From: Trichobilharzia regenti
Taxonomy: Eukaryota > Platyhelminthes > Trematoda > Strigeidida > Schistosomatidae
Assembly: GCA_944472135.2 (NCBI GenBank)
Contig: OX235267.1
Span: 16,971,452 to 17,035,451, forward strand
Direction of reading: 5' to 3'
Length of the DNA stretch: 64,000 nucleotides
How positions within the stretch are numbered: the first letter of the stretch is position 1; each line of letters opens with the position of its first letter. The notes under the pieces were generated by a model. That model did no database searches and was not told the DNA's origin. It worked only from the letters and a program-made list of their open reading frames with translations. Of the stretch, positions 9,715 through 19,695 are shown in pieces. A program made the translations under genes and the position numbers.

Positions 9715-10165
9715 GTGCGTAAATATTGCAGTTTTAGCCCACTTAGTAGATACTGGAAACTCGATAAAGTAAGGACACTGTACAACAGTGCCAGGGAGTT
9801 ATGTCCGCCTAACAAGGTAGAAGAATTAAACTTTGTTCAAAAATGCCTTAAGGAAAACGGGTATCCAAAAGGATTTATCCTAAAGTACAGCAAAGGAAGA
9901 GATGAGAAAGCGAAGTACCCAACAGTTGAAAAGAAGAAAGTGTTCGCTTGCTCTCCAAATAAAGGAGAAACATTATCGCAAAAGATTGAAAAGAGGATAT
10001 AAGGATCAATAAAGAGATGGTTCCCTGAAGCCAAGCTGGTGACACCATAAAGCACTACATTCTCTATAAGCCAATCGAAACTGGATAAGTACCCTGCTGA
10101 TGTTAGCTCCAACTGCATTTATAAATTTACGTGTAGTACTGTGAAGCATTCATTCAGAGGTGTTC
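9715..10165 (+). pseudogene. PLE fragment, RT C-terminus to start of nuclease
   Basis: The 95-codon frame reads VEELNFVQKCLKENGYPKGF, matching the EELNFLKEIFIQNGYP region of the PLE ORF at 45838. After a stop and frame changes, CIYKFTCSTVKHS near 10115-10150 corresponds to the CIYQFTCSCGARY start of the nuclease module. It is degenerate and truncated. Confidence 0.6.
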
Positions 10166-10440
10166 GATGATGGAGCTGCTGCTATTCTTCTTTTCTCTTC
10201 TGGCTGACTAACCAAGCTGGGCAGTGTTCTAGGAATATGTTTGTGGAATTGACGTTGCGTACAGACGATATACTTTGCTCGACACGAGCAAGTAAATTGA
10301 TAAATACATATTGAAGTGGCCAACAGTAGTGTCTAATCCTAAACGTTAGACTGATTGGATTATCTGTCTGCTGGAGAATGTGATACGTAAGGTGGCTGTT
10401 GGAAATGTCTTCTTCAGACATTTAGAAAGGATCATGAAAA
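10166..10440 (-). pseudogene. PLE nuclease-region fragment, minus strand
   Basis: Reading the minus strand in broken frames gives a CIYQFTCSCRAKYI-like stretch followed by LPSLVSQPEEKR, i.e. the start of the PLE GIY-YIG domain. It faces the plus-strand fragment just upstream, so together they form a small inverted PLE arrangement. Confidence 0.45.
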
Positions 10441-11019
10441 TGAATCTGTTAACGCCTTTTTCATATATATATATCATTAAATTACTTCACCTTATTTTAT
10501 CTCATGCTCTGTTTGATTGTGCACATTCAAAACTAACTGACTATTTTTCCGTACCATCTAATACTTGTTCTTATATGATTCTAATTTACCTTTACTGGCT
10601 GGCTATTGTATGCTTAAATTAATGGATTTATAATTGTAGAGCCTAAAGAAGAATCTTTTTTATTCGCAACTTTTTCCTTGATTCTCTTCTCTTAAAATCA
10701 GAATAAATTTTGATAAGAATTGTTACTCCTCCGGCAAAATATAAAAAATTCAACCATACCATTGGTAATAAGAGTTTTGTGTAGACAGACAAAGATATAA
10801 GAAATGGGATTATAAACTTCATAATCTGTGAATAAAGAGGAAGTTGTAACAAGGATTATTACCATTATTACACGTTTTCTTGTTCTCCTTCTATTAACTT
10901 TCAGTTTTTACTGTCTCATTATTCTCATTTTTTTGAGTATTAATCTGTTTTTAGAAGGAGATAGGTTGCTGTAGTATTTACAACGCCTGACATACTATCC
11001 GCTTTTATTTTTATTGTTC
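10441..11019. other. no recognisable gene
   Basis: Contains a weak PLE terminal motif (ATAATTGTAGAGCC near 10630) but no coding sequence that I recognise. Confidence 0.4.
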
Positions 11020-12145
11020 TTTGGGTTCCAAAATGGAACATACGGCTTCACCAACACATTTCAACTTTCTTCTATTCTATTTTCTGCTGTCCTCTTCAGC
11101 TGGACTCAAGACTGCCCATAATCTCTCATTTCATCCTCTTATCCATATCATCCTCGCACTGATGAAACACTAGTCACTTTCTATTGAGATTCCACTCTAA
11201 CGAGCCTGATAAAAGTCTGCAACTTTCTGTTAGAAATCCTTTTCGTGACTCATACCCAGTGCAAGTTTCCAGCTCGTATGGAAGAGCTGACTGACTGACT
11301 GACTAACTTCATTGACATTTGTGTTGAATAGAATTAGAATCTTGTACTCTATACTGGCTGTCTGAGTGAAGCAGACAATTTGCAAACTGGTTTCAACTTG
11401 ATCAAGGTGTATCTTACCTTTCCAATTCTGACTGACCGGCTGCTAGTGGTTGAAATGATGCTGGCTGCCTAGATAAATGAAGGAAGTGATCTATGTCAAA
11501 TGTCTCCCGTTGATGTTGATTGGTGCTGGTTGATCTTGTTATTGCTGTTTGCTTGTAGCTTGGTTGAATATCTTCGTCACCTCTGTCTCCACCTTCTCTG
11601 TTTTCATCTGGAGTCAGTCCTGTCTTCTTTGCCTGCCCCACCTATTCAGCCAGTTTATTGATTTTCCCCTGCCTGTTACTCTTCGAGTTTGTGTGGCATT
11701 AAATGAATATCATAGATTTGGAGTTTTTTTTATCAGTCAGTGCAGCGTATTTCCGTCTTTTCACTGACCCTCTCCCGTGCACAGTCTGACACATAATCCA
11801 GTCAGTCCACCACACTTAGGAGTGTCATCGTTGATAATTAACCAGGCAGCCTTGTTTTACTCCTGTATTCCCTAAAAAGCAAGGATTCACTGCTTTTTTC
11901 ATTGTGGATCACCTGATTGACATGTGGGATGCGTTGTTACATAGCCAACTGTTGAATGAAGTTGATAAAGACTTTGGCACTTCACTCCGTACTGTTGAAG
12001 CAGTTCGCAAATGACATCTCAGTTAATGCTGCCTGTTGAAGGCCTTTTCAAAGTTGATGAAGGAGGTTAAGGTAGAGAGTGATATTTGACTGACATTCTA
12101 TGCTTTGTTCTGTGGTGATTATGCGTGCAGTTGTAATTTGGTGTA
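11020..12145 (-). mobile_element. RTE remnant, minus strand
   Basis: Heavily mutated RTE. The 3' end is recognisable at 11025-11060 (CCAAAATGGAACATACGGCT against CCTAGAGGAACATAGGGCTT). The strongest similarity is 12030-12130, where TGAAGGCCTTTTCAAAGT matches motif A coding of the element at 4337-7440. The RT is broken by many stops. Confidence 0.65.
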
Positions 12146-12149
12146 AGGT

Positions 12150-12610
12150 AATTACTATCATTGTACGGATCAGAGGCTTGGCGCGTCATGAAGAGCATCT
12201 CAGACAAACTAAAGACCTTCATTAACAGTTGTCTTCGCTCAATACTACTCACGATCCAGTGGCTGGCCAGAATAGATCAGCAAAGGGACCTCTGGCAATC
12301 AGCAAACCATCCAGGAACCGATTGTAAAACAAATAGGCAGGAAGAAATGGAGATGGATTGGCCATACTCTGAGAAAACAAACCATCAAGTGACATCACTA
12401 GGCAAGCCATTGCTCGAGTGGAACTCAAAAGGGGAGCGGCGAGTTGGTCGTCAGTGCAAGGGTGACTTGGAGGAGGTCATGTGAAGAGGAGATGAAAGCA
12501 TGTGGGCAGACTTGGAGCGAAGTGAAAAAGTTGGCAGGAAACTGAAGGCAATGGATACGCGCAGCTGAAGCTCTCTGTTCCTCCAGGAATTAAAGGATAT
12601 AATAATATTT
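12150..12610 (+). mobile_element. RTE C-terminal remnant, plus strand
   Basis: Plus-strand frame 12161-12484 encodes YGSEAWRVMKSISDKLKTF, then [30 protein letters not shown]: the RTE C-terminal domain. The end of the element is at about 12610 (ATTAAAGGATATAATAAT). It is inverted relative to the minus-strand remnant immediately to its left and has a shifted C-terminus. Confidence 0.75.
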
Positions 12611-13200
12611 ATTTCTTATTATTCATAACTTGGCTTTTATTTTTCTCCTAACCAATCAAATTTTGCCACTTGGAAAGTTTAGTTTTAGATGTTTGTGATA
12701 CTAACTAACTTAATACACTTGTTCTCATTGAGAATCTTGAACCAAGGGAAGAACAACAAATTTAACTGGATCATGTGAGCTTAATTTTTTAAACAAAAGT
12801 TATTCCTTAGATTTTTTTCAACTGATTACAATTCGCACCGTACTAAAAATATCCCCAAAAAATAGCAAAACAAAGTTTGAACATACTCTTGTCATGTTCA
12901 TAAAATGTTAACGATAGGAAATGTCCATCGAACAAGACAGGAATTAAGTGAGTGTTTTTGAATTATTGAACGGATTGACTGTATATAAGATAATTAGATG
13001 AATGTTAACCAACAAGAATAGAGAGCTGTTGAAGGGAGAGTGCAGTCATTTCGAAAGGGGAAGAGAAATAAAGTTTATCCCCCTCCCACCTCCAGGAATT
13101 TTATGTTAGTATAACAAGATGAGTAAGGTTAGTCATGTATTGATGAAGAAGTGACAGTAACAAAACAGAAGAGAAGACAGAGAAGACATAATTATCAATT
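12611..13200. other. no recognisable gene
   Basis: AT-rich sequence between RTE and PLE remnants; nothing recognised. Confidence 0.4.
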
Positions 13201-13217
13201 CTCAAGCATACTTACTC

Positions 13218-14105
13218 CTAAGATATGGTTAAGATATGTAGATGATACTTTTGTAGTGCTAAAATGAGATCTATACAGCTAATTCTTGGAGAATCTATCT
13301 TCCAGAATCCAGTTGACTTCAGAAGCAGAATCAGACGTCGGTGAACTATTATTTTTAGACTGCCTAGGTGAAAGGAGGGAAAAAGGACATTTCAGTATGT
13401 CTATATTCAAGAAGAAAACTCACTCCAACAAATATTTAGACTTCGGATCATCAGCGCAAAGATTTCAATTGTTTCAAGTCTTCTTAGACGAGCACACTCT
13501 CTGATAACGGATGAGAAAGAAGAAGAAGAAGAAATATCAAACATTTCTGTGGCTCTCAATCAAAAGTCTAACCAAAGAACTTTATCAATTGAAATCAACA
13601 CTGACATTAAGGATGGTCAAAAGCGCATTCCGAAAACATGGACCTCAACAGTTGTCATTCCATATAGAGTGGAGACGTCAGACGACATCACAAGAGTACT
13701 CAGTAAGCTGGACATTAGAGTTTTCTTCAAAACATCTGACACCTCGAAGTAACTTTGTCCATATAAAAGACCAAATCCCTAAAGATTCTCTATCTAATTG
13801 TGTCTATAAAATAAAATACTTGGATTTTGATGCGACATACATCCGACAAACCTCATCACAAAGAAATCAAAATCAAAAGACATGAACATCGCAGAGCTGC
13901 CTCTGTTTGACCAACACTAGAAAAGCTTGAAAAATCATCAGATATAGCCCGTTTATACGCTACACCATAGAATCAGGTCAGAAAATTGATGTTGACAATA
14001 TTGAAATAATCCAGATAGAGCATTTCGGAAGTCACAAAGACTATCTCGCATCATCAGAAGCACTTCATATCAAGTGGATTCCGAATTGTCTGAACTGAAT
14101 AGAAA
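13218..14105 (+). pseudogene. PLE-d fragment (RT motif C to GIY-YIG)
   Basis: Begins with RYVDDTFVVLK, the catalytic YVDD box of PLE reverse transcriptase, then LLFLDCLGERRE and THSNKYLDFGSSA, and after frame changes IPKDSLSNCVYKIKYLDFDA (start of nuclease module) and finally EALHIKWIPNCLN at the C-terminus. At least two in-frame stops and two frameshifts are present. The tail is nearly repeated at 57640-57900. Confidence 0.72.
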
Positions 14106-14147
14106 TAATAAACTAAAACAGAATTTGACCTGGTTACAACACCACAC

Positions 14148-14377
14148 AGGCATCAGTGGCATAGCGGTTAGGACGCTCGCCGACCATGCACATGATCCGA
14201 GGTTCGATCCCCGGCCGACGAACTCCTTTACCTCGCTAAACAAGAGGCAATTCTGGTAAAGAGGAAAGGTTAGGCATGAGGCTAGCAACCCAATCCTGTA
14301 AAGTAAACACTGCTACAGAAACTTCAAGCCAATAGCTTGTAGCCCTATGTTCCCTTGGGGAATGTGAAGGAAAAAAT
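14148..14377 (+). mobile_element. tRNA-headed SINE with RTE-like tail
   Basis: 230 bp. The head resembles a tRNA (GCATCAGTGGCATAGCGGTT as acceptor/A-box side, GGTTCGATCCCCGGCC as B box and T arm), close to tRNA-Gly in pattern. The body reads GGCATGAGGCTAGCAACCC and the tail GCCCTATGTTCCCTTGGGGA. Flanked by CAACACCACAC (14137-14147) and CAACACCCCAC (14378-14388), 10 of 11. The same host sequence without the SINE is found at 57927-57937. Related copies: 21990-22200, 35233-35465, 55884-56112. Confidence 0.85.
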
Positions 14378-14388
14378 CAACACCCCAC

Positions 14389-14612
14389 CCTTCCCCCATG
14401 AAATGGCAAAATCAACACGAATTCGATAAGCGATTTCATTATTTTAAACACACGTTGCTTTTGTAATTTTACACACTTATCAAACCCAACAATGTACACC
14501 TGGTTTTCCATACCACAATGCCACAAGTATTACACATTTATTAATACAACTGGTTTTATTAACTTTACCAGCTGGCCAATTTGACAACGCGAAAATGACC
14601 CCATACTGAGGA
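14389..14612 (+). other. PLE-d 3' UTR, left part
   Basis: Matches 57945-58115 (AAATCAACACGAAT, then GATAAGC-ATTTCATTA, then ACCTGGTTTT). It continues after the PLE-c insertion at about 16150-16300, which matches 58120-58260. No coding sequence. Confidence 0.6.
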
Positions 14613-14652
14613 ACGATGATTAAGTTGTTACATTTTATTTTTTGATTACAGC

Positions 14653-15246
14653 TTGATTCCACATCGTAATTCGGGTACAACTATAGGATCGCCTATCTCA
14701 CCAATAATAGCTGACATATTCATGGATTATTGGGAAGAGAATGCCCTTAAACCATTCAGATCATCACAAAAATGTTGGTGGAGATATGTAGACGACACGC
14801 TAGTAATAGTGAAAAAAAACCATACTGAGAAACTTTTCTCACACGTAAACAGACACGTCGACTCAGTAAAATTCACTATGGAATTAGAGAGTGAAATTGG
14901 GGAACTGCCTATGTTAGACTGCAAACTACAAAGAATGACAGACGGTAGCATAAAAACAACGATATATAGAAAAGCCACACACTCTGGAAGATTCCTTGAT
15001 TATCACTCAGCTCATCCACTCTCGGTAAAACGAGGATTAATACAAGGTCTTGCAAATAGAATACGTAGACTGACAACAACACCCCCAGACGACCAGAGTA
15101 AAGAAATAAACGTCCTATTCAAAATGCTACTCGAAAACAACTACCCTAAAGAATTTATAAAAGATAATATAAAAAAGAGAAAAGAGAGGTACAACCGGCG
15201 AATAACAAGATGGAAGAATGGAAAAAACAGTCGCAATACCATATAA
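14653..15246 (+). CDS. PLE-c reverse transcriptase C-terminal half
   Basis: 197 codons. Motif B is GTTIGSPISPIIADIFMDYW (about residues 9-28), motif C is WRYVDDTLVIVKK (about 43-55, catalytic DD), and the following FLD-equivalent is LPMLDCKLQRM. Then come TTIYRKATHSGRFLDYHS and MLLENNYPKEF. Motif A and the N-terminus are missing through truncation. The first Met is not the true start. The frame is lost near 15240, where the nuclease continues in another frame. Confidence 0.8.
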   Translation: MIPHRNSGTTIGSPISPIIADIFMDYWEENALKPFRSSQKCWWRYVDDTLVIVKKNHTEKLFSHVNRHVDSVKFTMELESEIGELPMLDCKLQRMTDGSIKTTIYRKATHSGRFLDYHSAHPLSVKRGLIQGLANRIRRLTTTPPDDQSKEINVLFKMLLENNYPKEFIKDNIKKRKERYNRRITRWKNGKNSRNTI

Positions 15247-15734
15247 AAATGGTACATCAGAGGCAATACAAAGAAACCTCAAGAATATTCGGCATTCGAA
15301 CAACGTTTAAACCGACGAATCGAATCAAAAATAAAATAAATCCACTGAAAGATCCCATAAAAATGATGGATAAAAACAATTTGATTTATAAAATATCTTG
15401 TGCTGACTGTCCGACTAAATATGTGAGGCAAACGTCCAGATCACTAAAAATAAGAGTGAATAAACATAAACGCCTGACCAAAGATCAACCAACAGGAACA
15501 CAAGCTTACAAGAATCTTGAAAAAAATTCATCGATAGCTGCACATGCAGCATGGAACAAAAACCACAATATCGATTGGGACAATGTGTGTATTCTAAGAA
15601 CGAACATGAACAAATGGAAAGAAAGACTCATAACAGAATCGAAATTTATTAAAATCACACCGGATACATGTAACAAGGGTGACTCAGTACAACTATCAAC
15701 AACTTGGAATATAATTCCAAATACAAACACATGA
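15210..15734 (+). CDS. PLE-c GIY-YIG-type endonuclease region
   Basis: 174 codons. Real homology begins near FGIRTTFKPTNRIKNKINPL, then LIYKISCADCPTKYVRQTSR (the GIY-YIG start; the usual YIG reads YVR), SLKIRVNKHKR, IAAHAAWNKNHNIDWDNVCI and WKERLITESKFI. The CADC pair before KYV corresponds to the cysteine pair found in other PLE nucleases. The altered YIG makes activity uncertain. Fragments of the same family's C-terminus occur at 35755-36030 and 51385-51660. Confidence 0.75.
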   Translation: MEEWKKQSQYHIKMVHQRQYKETSRIFGIRTTFKPTNRIKNKINPLKDPIKMMDKNNLIYKISCADCPTKYVRQTSRSLKIRVNKHKRLTKDQPTGTQAYKNLEKNSSIAAHAAWNKNHNIDWDNVCILRTNMNKWKERLITESKFIKITPDTCNKGDSVQLSTTWNIIPNTNT

Positions 15735-16045
15735 ATGAATGTGAAATATGATCCTGAACACACATACACACAACACAAAACATGAATGAGCAAAAAAAAG
15801 AACTATATATTTGAGTACAAGTCATAAATGTGTGAATAAAACAATTCCAACAGTGGTGTGAACACGAGTAGTAACGTTGTTCGAAATATTAACAATGACA
15901 AAACTTGTCATTGTGTGTAAACTATTGAAATATAATTATACTTCATTTGATCTAATCCACAATGCTCAAACTTTTTACTGATATTAAAACAAGTATGAAG
16001 TTTTCAGCATGGATATCGGTAGCCCAAATTTTGCAGGCCGACCAT

Positions 16046-16131
16046 AGATATCGGGTGTGCGTCGGCAGGGGATCGAACTTCGGACCATGTGTATGGTTGG
16101 CGAAAATCCTAACCACTGTCCCATTGACGCA
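16046..16131 (-). repeat. tRNA-SINE head fragment
   Basis: On the minus strand this resembles the head of the SINE at 14148-14377: TGCGTCAATGGGACAGTGGT, a central CATACACATGGTCC, and GATCCCCTGCCGACGCAC. No SINE body follows, so it is a truncated copy. Confidence 0.6.
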
Positions 16132-16599
16132 CAACTTAGTGGATTTTAAAACAATTAGTGGATTTTGTAAATTGTGGTTTAATAATACTATTTTAATAAA
16201 GCTATTAGCACCATTAAATAGGAAAATGTCAGTAAAAACGACAATATCGTTTTGTTTTTCATTCATTGGGAAATACAAAAATCCTTTATTGTAATGAATA
16301 TCACATAAACCCAATGCCCAAATTTTTTGAAACTGTTGAAAGTGAACTTGGTTTTGACATATATAAGAACGACAGGTAGACTACATGAGTTCGTGTAGGT
16401 ACAACTACCACGTTTAATCGTTTTAAAAGAATGCTTATTTAACGGGAACATGTAAATTTAGCGACTGGATGTTTCACGAAGTGTGCCTATTTATTCTTAG
16501 GGAAAAAGCAGTTTTTCTGTTCATTGAGGACAATTACTTCTTTTTAACGACTTCATTTTCAAGAAAGGGAGGACAAATTATCGTTTATATCAGCCTCTT
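16132..16599. other. PLE-d 3' UTR right part, then unassigned
   Basis: 16150-16300 matches 58120-58260 (AAAATGTCAGTAAAAAC, CAATATCGTTTTGTTTTTCA). From 16300 to 16599 I recognise nothing. Confidence 0.5.
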
Positions 16600-16960
16600 T
16601 ATATGTATGAGTCCATTGTTTCAAATGCTTCTTTGGAGCTGATTACACTGTAAGCGTGTTCTTCGGAAACGCATAGCTGAACAATACCTGATCTTTTTGA
16701 TGAAATGTAAGCATAGAATTACGAAGTCTTCATTCTATGAACACCTTCAGGAGTTAGGTCATTGAGATCTAGGTGACTTGTTCTTTAAGTTATATACAGG
16801 ACCAAATCCAACTACTCCAAAAACTTACGTTTTCTTCGCTTATGTATGGTCGAAATTCTAGCTACATATGGAAGAAAACCTAAACGTTTTATTCAAAAAT
16901 GTTTTGTTAAACACCTTTCTTTACCTTAGTCATACTGATGTTCTTTTTGAATTATTCTCT
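16600..16960 (+). pseudogene. decayed PLE nuclease fragment
   Basis: The frame near 16655-16765 gives KRIAEQYLIFLMKCKHRIT followed by SSFYEHLQELGH, comparable to KRVKEHYPAWLQKG and SAIIEHLVNTGH in PLE-a. Stops follow. Confidence 0.45.
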
Positions 16961-17114
16961 TTTTCCACTTGAATTTATTCCACTTCACTTCATCTTCAAC
17001 TTCTTTACTGCTATCATCATCGAAATATTTAGTTTTGACAACACCTCCACCTACTTTAAAAATCCTAATACCAATTTATTTGTTTAATAATCTTTCGAGA
17101 TTTTCTAATTCGTG

Positions 17115-17458
17115 TGTAACGACAGAAGACAAAGGCCAGGCAACAGATCTTTTGTTGAAGGAATCAAGAGGGATTTATCTATTTTTATGTACATTATTAT
17201 TAGTTATTGCTAGCAATGAAGCGACGTCTTCTGATTGATTGTTTTATCACTGAAAGTTAATCTATCATCTCTTTATGCCCATTTCTCTAAAGGTCAGACC
17301 ATATATCTGCGAATCGTATCCGGTCACGCAAAGTCTGCTGTGATTGGTTGTTGGCTTGGTCTTTGTTCTTGTTCTTTTCTCTTGACCAAGATTCCGGACG
17401 TAAACATTGCCATACATTACTGTCTATCGATTTCGACTAGCAGACAGCTCTCACCACA
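17115..17458 (+). repeat. putative solo LTR, second copy
   Basis: Starts TGTAACGACAGAAGACAAAG and ends CAGCTCTCACCACA, homologous along its length to 8901-9250. The flanking 4-mers are CGTG (17111-17114) and CGTC (17459-17462), a degraded duplication. Both copies share ACATTATTATT and GTGATTGGTTGTTG blocks. The 89- and 103-codon frames here are not believed. Confidence 0.55.
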
Positions 17459-17599
17459 CGTCCACTCCAACACTACCCTCTTAGAAATCATGATAATTAT
17501 ATATGTTCTTATTTTATGTAATACTAACTATGCCAAAGGAACTTAATTCACTCGCTCTGATTTAAGATAAGAAACATTTGTAGCTCTGATTGTGTTGAC

Positions 17600-18230
17600 T
17601 CAGAAATTTCCTTCCTAAAATTCTTGCTGACAGAAAACGATTACCTGAAGCGATTTACAGAGAAAAACACAAAAAGATAAGCAGTTCAGACTGGTCACTA
17701 ATTCATCTCCAAAGAAAACCGTATTCATGAATTTTGAATTCAAAGGTGACCAGGCTTCAGATTTGCTCAAAATTCATCCTTATAAATCGATCAGTAAGAC
17801 GTCCGTTGCTGCAAAAATACATGCTACCTTCATCAGCGTAGTGTGTTCTTCACCTCTGTGAAAGATAACCTCCACCGTCTGGCTGCTTCCATGTGCATCT
17901 ATCAGTTCCCCATCTCTCTTGTACAAGGGTACAACGACCTTAGTCAAAGAGCGCTTTCTAAACGGATACGAAAGCCCATTTTAGCATATTTTCTTACGGA
18001 AGAAAGGAAGGGTGTAAAAAGCTCTATTCTAGGACAGTTTTACATCTCCATTTTTCACTCATCCAACGCTGAACATCACTTTAACATCATCTATCTATTT
18101 CATACTAACTTGCTGAGTCTTCTTCGTTCTAAACTTCTAAAGACAAGGGAGACCTTTACCAATCATGAATTCATACTAGACAGCTGTTCACAATGGAAAT
18201 GTATATGTTTCCCCCATTACATCGACTATT
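17600..18230 (+). pseudogene. PLE fragment, linker and nuclease
   Basis: FEFKGDQASDLLK near 17735 matches the DFKGDLFSDVLRRR block of PLE-a. The frame 17843-18328 then gives DNLHRLAASMCIYQFPISL, ALSKRIRKPILAYFL, KSSILGQFYISI and LRSKLLKTRETF, i.e. a decayed GIY-YIG domain. The core tyrosine/glycine residues are lost. Confidence 0.6.
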
Positions 18231-18564
18231 ATTATCATTACTGTTGCTATCATGACTATTGTTACTATTACTATTCTCACTTTGAATTGTCCCCGGTATT
18301 ATTTCATTCGTTGCACTTGTTATTCTAAATCCAAAATCGTTTATTCCTTTTGGCAATGTTAAATTCTATGTTAGCAAATTTTAAACCGTGTTACATAACT
18401 TTTTATATTCGACTACTAGTCCAATAAAAATACATCCCTCTTCAACATATACACATCCTATGAATTATTCGGTATATTTAGATAAAGCAATAAAAAGATG
18501 CAATCGAATCAGACAAATTACGTCTTCTTATTGCTCTGTCTAAATTCATAATGGGACAAATTGA
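18231..18564 (+). other. PLE 3' UTR-like sequence
   Basis: About 18240-18350 matches 22640-22760 (CTATTCTCACTTTGAATTGTC, one base varying), which follows another PLE C-terminus there. Probable family 3' UTR. Confidence 0.45.
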
Positions 18565-18858
18565 AATATTCCCATTTCATGAATTAAATGTCAATCTGAA
18601 CGAAGAATATTCTTTTCAATATATCCTTCTCCTCTTCAGGTTCTTACAATGATAAAATAGATTATATTAGTTGTCGTTACAATAATGATAGCTGGTTAGT
18701 TAGTTATGCGACGGTGGATACATTTCTACGTAGAATAACAGATTAGTTATGGGGTGCCGAAATAAATAGTCGTATTTGTTTTAGAAACATCGTGTTACGC
18801 TGAAGTCAATTACAAAATATTGTGAAATGTGAGACAATGGTGGTGATTAGTCATAATA
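18565..18858 (-). repeat. inverted copy of PLE-f 3' UTR
   Basis: Reverse complement of 431-731 with few differences over nearly 300 bp. It lies immediately before a plus-strand PLE-f C-terminus (18880-19080), giving the same inverted arrangement of PLE ends seen at 973-2801 and 45327-47339. Confidence 0.6.
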
Positions 18859-18879
18859 GATTTGTAGATTGTGAGGTTT

Positions 18880-19080
18880 GAAAATTGACAAGCATTGACG
18901 TCAACACAGCTTTCAGGGTTATATACACAATTCGGAAGTCGTGATCACGTACATTCGGCCAACGTCTCCTTCACATAGCTGAAGCTATTGAAATATGATC
19001 AACTAAAGCGGAACCTTATATCCAAAAAGAGCACGTCCAGACGCAGTTCCTACCATGGCTAAACTTGGATTAATGACTCT
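18880..19080 (+). pseudogene. PLE-f C-terminal remnant
   Basis: Broken frames give FRVIYTIRKS, then LLHIAEAIEI and YIQKEHVQTQFLPWLNLD, paralleling the ending at 2-79 (ICIRKEF, LLWQNLD). Internal stops show it is dead. Confidence 0.5.
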
Positions 19081-19695
19081 TTTTCTCACTAAGACTGCCT
19101 TTCCCCTTACCCCTCTTGGGTTTCTTTTGCTTTGATTATTATTACAGTGATTATAATTATTCATTATAAATTATTTATTTATTTATTTAATTATTAGCCA
19201 CCAACCACCAATTGTATATTAATCTCAGCATGTTAAGAAAATCAAAACAAGATTTTTCTGAACGTTTCATCGTGTAAGCCACAGCTTCTTCAGCAGATTT
19301 ATTCGGAGTTTTTATTAATCATCAAAATATATAGTCAAAATTTTTTACATAAATTGAATTCAGTTTATTTGAAGGTCATTTGTCCAAGGACATTTTTACC
19401 AATAGAAATATGTAAGCAGTCCTCACATATATTTGTAATGACTAATGTCAAATTGTTGTTGTGTTTACTCTTCTATAGTTGACTTGTAAACATTAGATTC
19501 GTATGCGTGTGGCGTATGTATGTTATTTGTCATATGGGAAATACGTGAATTCATATGTGATAAGCATAATACTACATTTTTTAAAAGTTCATGGAGGCTC
19601 ATTGAGTGTTTGTGGTTTTTTCATCTGTCTTGCTTCATGAGAGTTTGCCATATAGGTCATAAGTCTATCCCTTCTTTCCTATTCACTGCATTCGA
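19081..19695. other. no recognisable gene
   Basis: AT-rich, with an ATTT-type run near 19175-19195. No gene recognised. Confidence 0.4.

Larger units (their letters stand above)
14640..15734 (+). mobile_element. PLE-c insertion, 5'-truncated
   Basis: An RT-to-nuclease coding stretch in two frames with a 3' UTR running to about 16040. It interrupts PLE-d 3' UTR sequence: the pieces at 14389-14612 and about 16150-16300 are contiguous in the homologous copy at 57945-58260. It is one of the better-preserved PLE reading frames in the window outside 37-39 kb. Confidence 0.75.

Noticed and set aside
14148..14225. Genuine tRNA gene
   Set aside because: A box and B box are present, but the anticodon arm does not fold convincingly, and the head is fused to a SINE body with target duplications.
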